Program-made: the position numbers and the translations under genes
Shown here: in pieces, positions 18,630 to 27,200 of the stretch
Layout: each line of letters starts with the position of its first letter
How positions within the stretch are numbered: position 1 is the first letter of the stretch
Source of the DNA: MFD01213-c1 sp963704405
GTDB lineage: Bacteria; Planctomycetota; Phycisphaerae; Tepidisphaerales; Tepidisphaeraceae
Direction: 5' to 3'
Length of the DNA: 64,000 nucleotides
NCBI GenBank assembly: GCA_963704405.1
Contig: OY969903.1
Coordinates: forward strand, 620,001-684,000
Notes under the pieces: model-generated
Seen by the model: the letters and a program-made list of their open reading frames with translations, nothing else
Told to the model about the DNA's origin: nothing
Database searches by the model: none

Positions 18630-19622
18630 TTATCCGTGATACCCTCGCGGGTGTTTAGAGAACCAGTTCCACGCGGATTGGATGATGGTCTGCGGGTCTT
18701 TGTGTTTGGCTTCCCAGCCGAGGAGTTGTTTGGCGCGGGAGGGGTCGGCGTAGAGGGCAATGGCGTCACCGGCGCGTCGTGGGCCGTAGGTGACGGGGAC
18801 TTTTTTGCCGGTGACTTTCTCGGCGGTCGCGATGATTTCCCTGACGCTGAAGCCGTTGCCGGTGCCGAGATTGCAGACGATTTTTTTCTGGTCGTCGAGT
18901 TTTTCCATCGCCTTGATATGGGCGTCGGCCAGGTCGTCGACGTGGATATAGTCGCGAACGTTGGTGCCGTCTTTGGTGGGGTAGTCGGTGCCGAAGACGG
19001 TGATGCCGGGGCGCACGCCGAGGATGGCTTGAAGGATGACGGGGATCAGGTGGGTTTCGGGATCGTGATCTTCACCGAGGGTTCCGTCCATCGCGCAGCC
19101 GCTGGCATTGAAGTATCTCAGGGCGGCGAACTTGAAATCTTTCCAACCGAGCGGCAGATCCTGGAGGATCTGTTCGACCATCCATTTGCTGCGGCCATAA
19201 GGGCTGACCGGGGCTTTTTTTTCTTCTTCGGTGATGGGGATTTTGTCGGGGTCGCCGTAGGTGGCGCAGGTGCTGGAAAACACGAAGCGATTCACACCGA
19301 CTTCCTGCATCGCCTGCAACACGCTGATCGTGGTGGCGACGTTATTCTGATAGTACATCAGCGGCTTCTCAACGCTCTCGCCGACGTAAGCAAAAGCGGC
19401 GAAGTGCATGACGGCTTCGATCTTGTGATCTTGCAGGGTGGCAGTAAGGGTCGCGCGATCGTTCAAATCGGCGGCGATAAAAGGCACTTTCAAAATATCG
19501 GCGACAGTTTTATGCCCGCGCGAGAGATTGTCGTAGATCAGAGGGGAGTGGCCGGCTTCGAGCAGCCGCTTAACGGTATGTGATCCGATATACCCGGCCC
19601 CACCGGCGACAAGCACATTCAT
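18630..19622 (-). CDS. galE: UDP-glucose 4-epimerase
   Basis: 330 aa short-chain dehydrogenase-type enzyme interconverting UDP-glucose and UDP-galactose with bound NAD+. Seen: MNVLVAGGAGYIGSHTVKRL (GxxGxxG), MHFAAFAYVGESVEKPL, the catalytic Ser-Thr block FVFSSTCATYGDP, SPYGRSKWMVEQIL (YxxxK), LRYFNASGCAMDGTLGEDH, and RDYIHVDDLADAH. An AAGGAG lies 6 bases before the ATG at 19622, so the start is firm. It ends immediately beside the repeat block 18449-18627. It may supply UDP-galactose for exopolysaccharide. Confidence 0.95.
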   Translation of the reverse strand: MNVLVAGGAGYIGSHTVKRLLEAGHSPLIYDNLSRGHKTVADILKVPFIAADLNDRATLTATLQDHKIEAVMHFAAFAYVGESVEKPLMYYQNNVATTISVLQAMQEVGVNRFVFSSTCATYGDPDKIPITEEEKKAPVSPYGRSKWMVEQILQDLPLGWKDFKFAALRYFNASGCAMDGTLGEDHDPETHLIPVILQAILGVRPGITVFGTDYPTKDGTNVRDYIHVDDLADAHIKAMEKLDDQKKIVCNLGTGNGFSVREIIATAEKVTGKKVPVTYGPRRAGDAIALYADPSRAKQLLGWEAKHKDPQTIIQSAWNWFSKHPRGYHG

Positions 19623-19783
19623 GACAACTCCTTGCGAACGGCAGATTCAAGCCGCGCCACCCGGCGGGCTGGTTTGGGAGTATACGGGGAAACGGGATAT
19701 CGGCGAGAGGGGGTTTTTGGTCGTTCGAATGAACAGGTTTGAGATGTCGGCGAGCTTGGCATGGACGGAATGTCTGATGGTTA

Positions 19784-20350
19784 TTAATCCGCGACGATGA
19801 CACCGACCCAGCGGCGGCCCCACTGCTTGGCTTCTTCGTGGGTGGGGAAGAAGACGTCGAGGTGGTTGCCTTTGATGGCGCCGCCGCGGTCGAGGACCTG
19901 GACGGGCTGGCTGTTGTTGTAGCCGGGGATGATGAGTTTGGTGCCGAAGGAATATTGGGCGGGGGCGGCTGCGAAATGTCCACCGTTGAAGTCGATCAGT
20001 TTGCCGCTGGCGGTGATGCCCCTGGCGTTTTTGCCGCAGCATTTGGGGCAGGGGCAATAGGCGGTGACGTTCATCCAGACGACGTGCGAATTGCCGGTTG
20101 TGAGGCGTGTTTCGTGGATCAGTTCCACACCGCCGTCCACGGGCTGGCTGGCCATAGCCCCGAGGCCGGCGGCTGAGGAGATGCCCTGGGAAACAAATCG
20201 TGCGGGGGGCTGTTTGGCATCGACGGCGTTGGCGCCGACTGAACCGAGAACGCCAATCCCGATAATCGCACAGGCGACGATGACAATCCGCCGAGCGATC
20301 AGTTGCGAGCGGTTGGCCTTTGCCGAGATGAAGTTGGCTAGTTCAATCAT
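19784..20350 (-). CDS. 3D-domain (Asp-Asp-Asp) protein, likely exported
   Basis: 188 aa. An N-terminal hydrophobic segment (IVIVACAIIGIGVLGSVGANA, about residues 20-40) acts as a signal or anchor. The C-terminal half is a 3D domain, a double-psi barrel found in MltA-like lytic enzymes and resuscitation-type proteins: VTAYCPCPKCCGKNARGITA, GTKLIIPGY, VLDRGGAIKGNHLDVFFPTH with the conserved aspartates, and the closing EEAKQWG. It probably acts on peptidoglycan. The ATG at 20350 is taken as the start because 22 further upstream codons lack a clear ribosome binding site. Confidence 0.85.
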   Translation of the reverse strand: MIELANFISAKANRSQLIARRIVIVACAIIGIGVLGSVGANAVDAKQPPARFVSQGISSAAGLGAMASQPVDGGVELIHETRLTTGNSHVVWMNVTAYCPCPKCCGKNARGITASGKLIDFNGGHFAAAPAQYSFGTKLIIPGYNNSQPVQVLDRGGAIKGNHLDVFFPTHEEAKQWGRRWVGVIVAD

Positions 20351-20621
20351 GTTGAGACGGAGTATGCCCCGTCCGCCGGAATGGGTCGCGGTTTTTGTCA
20401 AGTCGCGAGCCGACAACGGTCGATCTGTAACGATTAAACCTTTTAATCCGGCTGGCGCCCCCCGTCAATCGCTGTAAATGCGGTTGGTTATTATTGGACG
20501 GTGAGATTTGTGCCTCACCTCCTGTGCCTTCAGGGGGTTGCGCCTTTAAGGGATGTTTCGCAAAAGCATCAACGAAGCCGGTTTCAGGGGCACGGCGCGA
20601 CACATTCTTTGTTGAAACTGA

Positions 20622-20655
20622 AAAGGGCGGCCCCCTGTCAGGCGGGCCGCCCTTT
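20622..20655. terminator. Bidirectional terminator hairpin
   Basis: An 11-bp stem AAAGGGCGGCC/GGCCGCCCTTT with ATTTT after it on the plus strand and TTTTC on the minus strand. It lies 30 bases beyond the stop of the minus-strand pectate lyase-like gene (20685). Confidence 0.7.
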
Positions 20656-20684
20656 ATTTTCTGGATGAGAAAATCGGCGAATGA

Positions 20685-21812
20685 TCAGACGGGACCATAT
20701 CCATTATTGGAAAGGCCCGTTGCGTTTTGGGACGTCCACATATGGCCCTTCTTGCCGAGGGAGGTTACGTCGGCAATCACCAGCGCATCGACTTGATCGC
20801 GATGCAGCGAGTCGCCGGCGTTGCCGACGTCAAATGCGTAGGCTGCGGCGGCGCTTAGCGTGTGAATCGTATTGGTTGATGGGGCCCAGGGAGCACTCAG
20901 CCGAGTTCCGCTAGGCGTGAAATTGCCGCCATTGAGCCGACCGTCTTTGCTCGTGTCTTCCATATTTCCCTTGGAATAGACGCTCTGGTTGCCCATCTGA
21001 TAGGAGGCGTCACGGCTGTTTGACGTCGATGGGCCGACGATGAAATAGTTGCCGACAATATCATGCGTGAAATGACCTGACGAATCGCCGGCCGTGTAAC
21101 CCGCCTGGAAGTTATAAATAACATTATTGATGAACTGTGTATTGCCCTTGGCCAGCGGGCTGCGGTTATGGGCGTTGGCAAAGATGTCATTATAGAACGT
21201 AACGTTTGAGCTGGTGCTATGGACGTTGAACTGCTGGCCGATGGGGTCGGCGATGATGCAGTTCTGGAAGGTGATGTTGGTGCTGCCGTTCACATCGATG
21301 TTGTCCCATTGCCCGAATTCAACGGAGACGTGATCGAAGATGATCCGGCTGGCGTTGTCCATGCCGACGGCGCTCTTGCCGGTCTGGGTGTCGTTGGTGC
21401 CCTGGCGGATGCGGATGTATCGCACGATGTCATTGGACGAACCGCTGAAGGAAACTTCCTTGCCGATGATGGCGATGCCGTTTCCGGGGGCGGATTGGCC
21501 GTTGATCGTCAGGTTGCTGCTGCACGCGACCACGGATCGGAGGCTGATGGTGCCTGTCACGTCGAACACGATCGTGCGATTGGCGTGGCTGACTGCATCG
21601 CGAAACGATCCTGCGCCTGAGTCATTGAGGTTAGTGACGTGATAGGTTGAACCGCCGGCCCCACCGGTAGCCGAAGCACCGAAACCGACAGCGCCCGAGA
21701 AGGCGGCCATCAATGTGCGGTCTTCCAGGCGCTCCATGCATGCGCCGCGCGTTGTCTTTGTGGCCTGGGAACGCTGCGCCGATTTGCGACCAGCGAGAAA
21801 TGAGCGAACCAT
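20685..21812 (-). CDS. Secreted pectate lyase-like (right-handed beta-helix) protein
   Basis: 375 aa. The N-terminus has a basic, Arg/Lys-rich leader ending MERLEDRTLMAAF, the LExR-type motif at the start of many planctomycete exported proteins. The body matches polysaccharide lyase family 1: FRDAVSHANRTIVFDVTGTI, NDIVRYIRIRQGTND, SRIIFDHVSVEFGQWDNIDV, ITFQNCIIADPIGQQFN and INNVIYNFQAGYT. It probably cleaves pectin-like polysaccharide outside the cell or in the periplasm. The start at 21812 has a strong GGAGGT 6 bases upstream; an upstream start at 21890 is rejected. The 515 bases between it and the B12-binding gene hold a terminator at 22227-22256 and an AT-rich stretch where its promoter is expected. 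Confidence 0.85.
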   Translation of the reverse strand: MVRSFLAGRKSAQRSQATKTTRGACMERLEDRTLMAAFSGAVGFGASATGGAGGSTYHVTNLNDSGAGSFRDAVSHANRTIVFDVTGTISLRSVVACSSNLTINGQSAPGNGIAIIGKEVSFSGSSNDIVRYIRIRQGTNDTQTGKSAVGMDNASRIIFDHVSVEFGQWDNIDVNGSTNITFQNCIIADPIGQQFNVHSTSSNVTFYNDIFANAHNRSPLAKGNTQFINNVIYNFQAGYTAGDSSGHFTHDIVGNYFIVGPSTSNSRDASYQMGNQSVYSKGNMEDTSKDGRLNGGNFTPSGTRLSAPWAPSTNTIHTLSAAAAYAFDVGNAGDSLHRDQVDALVIADVTSLGKKGHMWTSQNATGLSNNGYGPV

Positions 21813-22226
21813 GAGTACCTCCAGCAGAAAATTGAAATGGATACTGACACCCACGGGCACGAACCCGCCGCGCCAATATGTTAAACGCAAAGATTTGTGA
21901 ACTGCTCCTCAGCCATAATTCCTGCGTTTGCCGCTGCAACGCAGTCTGAAATGATCACAGCAGGGAATTGGAAAACCTGACCTTCAAAGTACAAAAAAAA
22001 TCGTGAAGCTTGTCCGATGAAATGACTACGTGAAACTATGGCATTCTAACATATACGTCAATCGTTTTCGCAATGAAATTATAATTTTGGCGATTAGGAT
22101 TATGTGCGTAGTTATGTTCTAAATGTCGCGCGATTTGGAATGCTGGATGGGCCGCTATACACGGGGTCTTCCTAAAGGAAATGAATTGCCCCCGACATAC
22201 TTATGTTTCGCACTGCGCATAAAGAA

Positions 22227-22256
22227 GCCGACGGTTCAATCCTTTGAACCATCGGC
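22227..22256 (-). terminator. Hairpin downstream of the B12-binding gene
   Basis: Stem GCCGACGGTTCAA/TTGAACCATCGGC with one mismatch and a 4-base loop, about 70 bases beyond the stop at 22328. Confidence 0.5.
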
Positions 22257-22327
22257 CGTCCATGTCTTAAACCGGCTCCGCCGATCCCCAGACTTATGGA
22301 AATATAAACGTCACGAGCGGATCAGCT

Positions 22328-23131
22328 TCAGGCCGCGATCGGGTTGGCCGGTGAACCGTTGATTGAGCTGTTCGCGGGACCGACGCGCGTCACGGATTGA
22401 GCTTTGCGCGCCTCGGCTTTGCGGATTCGGCGGGTGCGGCCAACGGTCTGCTGGTCGACGGTCGCCTTTTTAGTCGGATGTCCGTTGGCGACATCCACTG
22501 CGGATGCGGCGTCGGGAGCGTAGAGGTCCGCGCCGATTTCTTCGGAGAGGCCTTCGGCTCGTTTATAGATTCCGCCGCAGCACATCACCTGCATGTTGGG
22601 GCAACTGTTGACTTCACGGAGGTAGTCGATCAGCTTGCGGACGGCGGGAACGCCGCTCGGCAGTGTTCCGAACATCACGAGAAGGTCGGGGCGTTCATCA
22701 CCGATGAGCTTGAGCACTTCATCATCGGGAACCCCGCCACCGGCGAAGCGAACGGTCCAGCCGTCGACTTCGAAGAGGTCGGCGCACAGTTGGCCACCCA
22801 GTTCTTCCGGCTCGGCGTTGCCGCAGAAGATCAGGGCTTTGCGGCCATTGGGATCATTGCGCTGCAGCTTTGCAGTCAACTGATCGGTGAGCTGGCGGTT
22901 CAGGCGAGTCGCGAGGTTCAGGCTTGTGATGCTGATCCGGTCTTCACGATACAGCGACTGAAGCAGTTCCATCGTCGGCCAGATGAGCTGCGTGAGCAGG
23001 TCATAGGCTTCGATGCCGACGGCTAAAGCGGTATCGACCACCTTGCGGCAGGCGGCGCGATCGCCTGTGAGAAGGGGCTCGAGGTAAGAGCGGGACAGGT
23101 TCGTGTCGATCTGGTTCGTGCTGAGGCTCAT
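22328..23131 (-). CDS. Cobalamin-binding-domain protein, likely regulator
   Basis: 267 aa. Residues about 10-95 resemble the helical cap of B12-binding modules (YLEPLLTGDRAACRKVVDTA, LIWPTMELLQSLYREDRISI). Residues about 98-215 form the Rossmann-like B12 fold (ALIFCGNAEPEELGGQLCAD, DGWTVRFAGGGVPDDEVLKL, LLVMFGTLP, VMCCGGIYKR). The usual DxHxxG cobalt-ligand motif is replaced by NAEPEELGG, so the lower His ligand is missing and B12 may not bind in the standard mode. The C-terminus (about 50 residues) is basic and low in complexity (TRRIRKAEARKAQ). No DNA-binding domain is visible. GGAGAAACG precedes the ATG. Confidence 0.75.
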   Translation of the reverse strand: MSLSTNQIDTNLSRSYLEPLLTGDRAACRKVVDTALAVGIEAYDLLTQLIWPTMELLQSLYREDRISITSLNLATRLNRQLTDQLTAKLQRNDPNGRKALIFCGNAEPEELGGQLCADLFEVDGWTVRFAGGGVPDDEVLKLIGDERPDLLVMFGTLPSGVPAVRKLIDYLREVNSCPNMQVMCCGGIYKRAEGLSEEIGADLYAPDAASAVDVANGHPTKKATVDQQTVGRTRRIRKAEARKAQSVTRVGPANSSINGSPANPIAA

Positions 23132-23240
23132 GGACGTTTCTCCGAAGGTAAGCCAGCCATCCCGGCTTTCTTACCAACTTAACATTCGGAAGCCTCCGTG
23201 CCACCGACTTTGATACCCGCATGTTAATATGGATAACTTG

Positions 23241-23267
23241 CGACACTTGTTGTATCGGAATGTGTCG
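23241..23267. promoter_or_regulatory. Inverted repeat in a divergent promoter region
   Basis: CGACAC (23241-23246) and GTGTCG (23262-23267) are separated by 15 bases in the 266-base space between the divergent B12-binding gene and the GYF/TM2 gene. It could be an operator; nothing else supports that. Confidence 0.3.
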
Positions 23268-23397
23268 AAAAATTCTTTACCCATTTTAACATGCGGTGTC
23301 GTTGGGGAAGCATAATTCCAACGTGGGGCGGGTTTTATAGTTGCGGTCGGCGAGTGGAAAAAGAGAATTGATGAGATCACTTACCCAGGGAAACAGG

Positions 23398-23910
23398 ATG
23401 GCGAGCTTTTATTATGCGGACGGTCCGAATCAGCGCGGGCCGTTTGAGATTGAGCAGCTTCGGGGGCAGGCGATTCATCCGGAAACCCTTGTGTGGTCAG
23501 AAGGTATGGCGCAGTGGGAACGGGCGGACGCGGTGCCGGAGTTGGCAACATTGTTTGGTGGGGCGTCGGTTGCGTCGGCTGCATCACCGCCGCCTATGCC
23601 TCCGGCGGGCGGGGGGGGCGGGGCATTTCAGGGTCAGGGGCATGTTCCGCCATATTTACAGAAGCAGGTAGAGAGCAATCGCGTTGCCGCGGGGGTGTTT
23701 GGGATTCTGCTGGGCGGGCTGGGGATTCATAAGTTTATGCTTGGGATGACGACGCCGGGGCTCATCATGCTGTTGTCATCGATCCTGACGTGCGGGGTTG
23801 CCGCGCCGATTATGCATGTGATTGGGTTGGTGGAAGGGATCATTTACCTGACGAAAACGGATGAGGAGTTCCACCAGATATATGTGGTGGGGAAAAAGGG
23901 TTGGTTTTAG
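23398..23910 (+). CDS. GYF_2 and TM2 domain membrane protein
   Basis: 170 aa. Residues 1-50 are a GYF_2 domain (SFYYADGPNQRGPFEIEQL, ETLVWSEGMAQWERADAVPE), followed by a Pro/Gly-rich linker (PPPMPPAGGGGG) and a TM2-type domain of two helices (NRVAAGVFGILLGGLGIHKF, TPGLIMLLSSILTCGVAAPI). The GIHKF block between the helices is the TM2 hallmark. Function of such proteins is not known; GYF_2 domains are thought to bind peptides. The ATG at 23398 is chosen over TTG/ATG frames upstream as it precedes the GYF motif and has CAGGGAAACAGG before it. Confidence 0.85.
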   Translation: MASFYYADGPNQRGPFEIEQLRGQAIHPETLVWSEGMAQWERADAVPELATLFGGASVASAASPPPMPPAGGGGGAFQGQGHVPPYLQKQVESNRVAAGVFGILLGGLGIHKFMLGMTTPGLIMLLSSILTCGVAAPIMHVIGLVEGIIYLTKTDEEFHQIYVVGKKGWF

Positions 23911-24224
23911 ATTGCGATTTGGGGCCTTGTCGGGGCATTTCTTTGGTAAAGCAGGTGGGGGAGGGATTTTCTTAACCATTTGCTCGAAACAGCGGGTTCG
24001 TCTCGGTAAACTGGCGTTGGCCTATCGGTAGCCGGCCAGTCTAAAGAGAACGCCAAAGGGAATGTCATTCGAAACTTGTGAGCGGTGGGCTTGCTGCCGC
24101 CGGCTTTGCGCCACAAAGGAATGTTTACAAGTGTGGCGATCTGCAGGGGACATTTCGAATAGTCTGGCAGGGCGATGGGTTGATCAGGGATTTCCTGGGA
24201 AAATGCATTTCGTTGGAGGGCTGC

Positions 24225-27200
24225 ATGTCGCGAGTGGATCAGAGCGGGAAGTGGATCGGTCTGTCGAGTGGTGGCAAACGGAAGATGCTTGCCCTGGCAG
24301 CGGGGGCGGGAATACTGGGTATGTCGGCGGTGGTTCAAGCTGCGCCGGATACGTGGACGGGTGACGATAGCCCTGCGAATAACAACTGGACCGATCCGTT
24401 CAACTGGGGCGGCATTGCTCCGCAGGCCAACGACGCGCTGATCTTCTCCGGATCGACGGGGCTTGCTCCGGTTAACGACTTCACCGCCGGCACTCAGTTC
24501 AACGGCATCACGTTCGACAACAGCGCCGATGTTTTCGTGCTCACAGGCAATGCCATCAATCTTGGCGGCGACATTGTCAACAACAGTTTTTCTCTTGAAA
24601 CAATCAGCCTCAACCTGGCCTTGCAGCAAGCCACCAGCTTCAACGCCGCCAGCGGCGGTCTTTCCGTCGGTGGAATTATCACCGGCGCGTTCGGTGTGAA
24701 CGTCCCCGGCTCGGGCACGCTTACCCTCTCCGGGGTCAACACCTATACCGGCGGCACCATCGTCTCGGCGGGCACCTTAAACCTCGGCAATAACTCCGCC
24801 GTCGGCACCGGCATCCTGACGCTCGCAGGGGGCAATCTTCAGGCGTCCGCCGCCCGTTCGCTGACCAACGCCCTTTCGCTCACCGCCGACTCTTCCGTGG
24901 TCGGCAGTCAATCCATCACTATCAGCGGCGCAACTTCCGCCGCCGGTGCGACCACCCTGCAAAACGTGATTGCTTCCGGCTCGTTTACTCTGGGGGCCTT
25001 GAACCTCGGCGCGACCGGCCATGCCGCCACCTTCCAGTTCACCGGTATCGGAAGCACCGTCGTCAGCGGCTCCCTCACCGATTCCAGCAACTCCGTTCCG
25101 CTGACGATTAATTCCAGCAGCGGGGGCACCGTTCGGCTGTCGGGCAACAACTCCTACAGCGGCGGCACCATCGTTTCTTCCACAGGTGATTTAATCCTTG
25201 GCAGCAACTCCGCCGCCGGCACTGGCGCTATTCAAATCAACGGTGGCACGCTCGAAAGCAACACGACCCTATCGATCGCCAATGCACTGAAGCTCAACGC
25301 CAGCTCCACCATCAAAGGTAAAAGCCTCACCATCAATGGCCTGACCAGCGCCACGGGCGCGAGCACGCTGACCAATAGCGTAAGCCTCGGTTTTTCGCTT
25401 CAACTGCTTGGCGGCCTGGAAGTGGGCGCAACCGGTCACGCCGCCTCCTTCACGTTCAATGGAACCGGCGCTACGACTGTCGGTGTCATCACCGACGCCA
25501 GCGCATCTATCCCTCTCACCATCTCCAGTGGAACCGTCACGCTGTCCGGCTTAAACAGCACATACGCCGGTGGTACGACTGTCAGCGGCGGCACACTGGT
25601 CCTTGCCAATACCAGCGTGCTTGGCTCTGGCGCATTGAACCTCTCCGGTGGCACGCTGTCAGCCTCCGGCGCGCGCTCGACGGCCAACTCCGTGAACCTC
25701 GTCAGCAACTCTGCCATCGCAGGCAGCGGAGCACTCACGCTCGCCGGCGTCGTTTCAGCGACCGGCGCGGATACCCTCACCAACAACAGTTCATCGACAT
25801 TTACAATTTCAAACTCCCTGGACCTTGGCGCAACGGGCCACGCCGCGACATTCCAGCTTTCCGGCGCCGGCGTGACCGCTGTCAGCGGGATCATCAGCGA
25901 CAGCAGCGCTAGTGCCGTGCCGCTGACGATCAACAGCAATGTCACGCTGTCGGGTGTTAATACCTACACCGGCAACACCACGCTCAGCGCCACGGGATCG
26001 CTGACGCTTGGCAATGCATCGGCGCTCGGTACGGGAACGCTGCTTGTGAATGGCGGAGTGCTCCAGAGCAGCACGCCGGTGACAGTACCCAACGCCATCC
26101 ACCTGAACGTCAATCCGCTTATCTCCGGCTCGACCGATCTCACGCTGAGCGGACCGATCACCGCTAACGGCGCCGGCATACTGACCAACAACATGTTCGC
26201 CGGAACACTCACGCTCTCCGGCTCGCTGGATCTTGGCGCGACAAGCCACGCCGCCGCCTTCGCCATCACCGGCGGGGGCACCACGGTCGTCAACGCCGCC
26301 GTCACTGATACCAGCGGAGTAGTTCCGTTGACGATCGATGGAACCAACGGCGGTTTTGTCACGCTCGCCGGCGCAGGCAGCACCTACGCCGGTGGGACCA
26401 CGGTCACCAACGCGGCGAATGTCACCATCGGTAACAACAATGCCCTGGGCGCCGGAAAGCTGATCGTCGGTGGATCGTCGGACATTTTAACGCCGGTCGC
26501 CCGCACGATTGCGAACAATGTCGAGATGCCCACCAACGCATTCTTCGACGGATCGCTCACGATCAACGGCTCATTCACCTTCACCGGCGCCGACACGCTC
26601 GCCACCCAGATTTCCGGCGACAGCCTCACACTTGGGGGAAATGTTTTTCTGTCCAATTCGATCAGCACACCGCGAACGGTGACCGTGAACACGGGAACGG
26701 ATGCGACGAATGTCGTAACCATCAGCGGCCAGATCGCTGATTCCAACGGCGCCGGCGGCGCTGTCAATCTTAAAACCACAGGCTCGGGAACCGTCGTCAT
26801 CTCCCACTCCAACCCTGTGTGGACGGGTGGCGTGACCATCAACACCGGTATCCTGCAGGTCGCCGCCGCATCTGCGCCGCTGGGCACCGGGCCGATCACC
26901 TTCACCAGCACCGGCATACTGCAATTCAACGGGGTGAGTCCGGACCTCTCTTCGCAGATCAAGATTGGTTCGGCGGGCGCTTCAATCGATACCAACGGGC
27001 AGAACGTGACATTTGCATCGGCCATCGGCTTCACTGGGGCGGGGAAGCTCACGAAGCTGGGCCTTGGAAGCCTGACCCTTTCCGGCCCCAGCACATTCAC
27101 CGGTGGTGTCAGCGCCAACGCAGGCGCGTTGATTGTCGGCGCGAATTCCACCAGCAGCACGGCAGGTCCGCTGGGCAACTCGAGCGGTTCGCTTATCCTC

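Noticed and set aside
24078..24224. Upstream extension of the beta-strand repeat protein
   Set aside because: A strong ribosome binding site and a signal peptide place the start at 24225.
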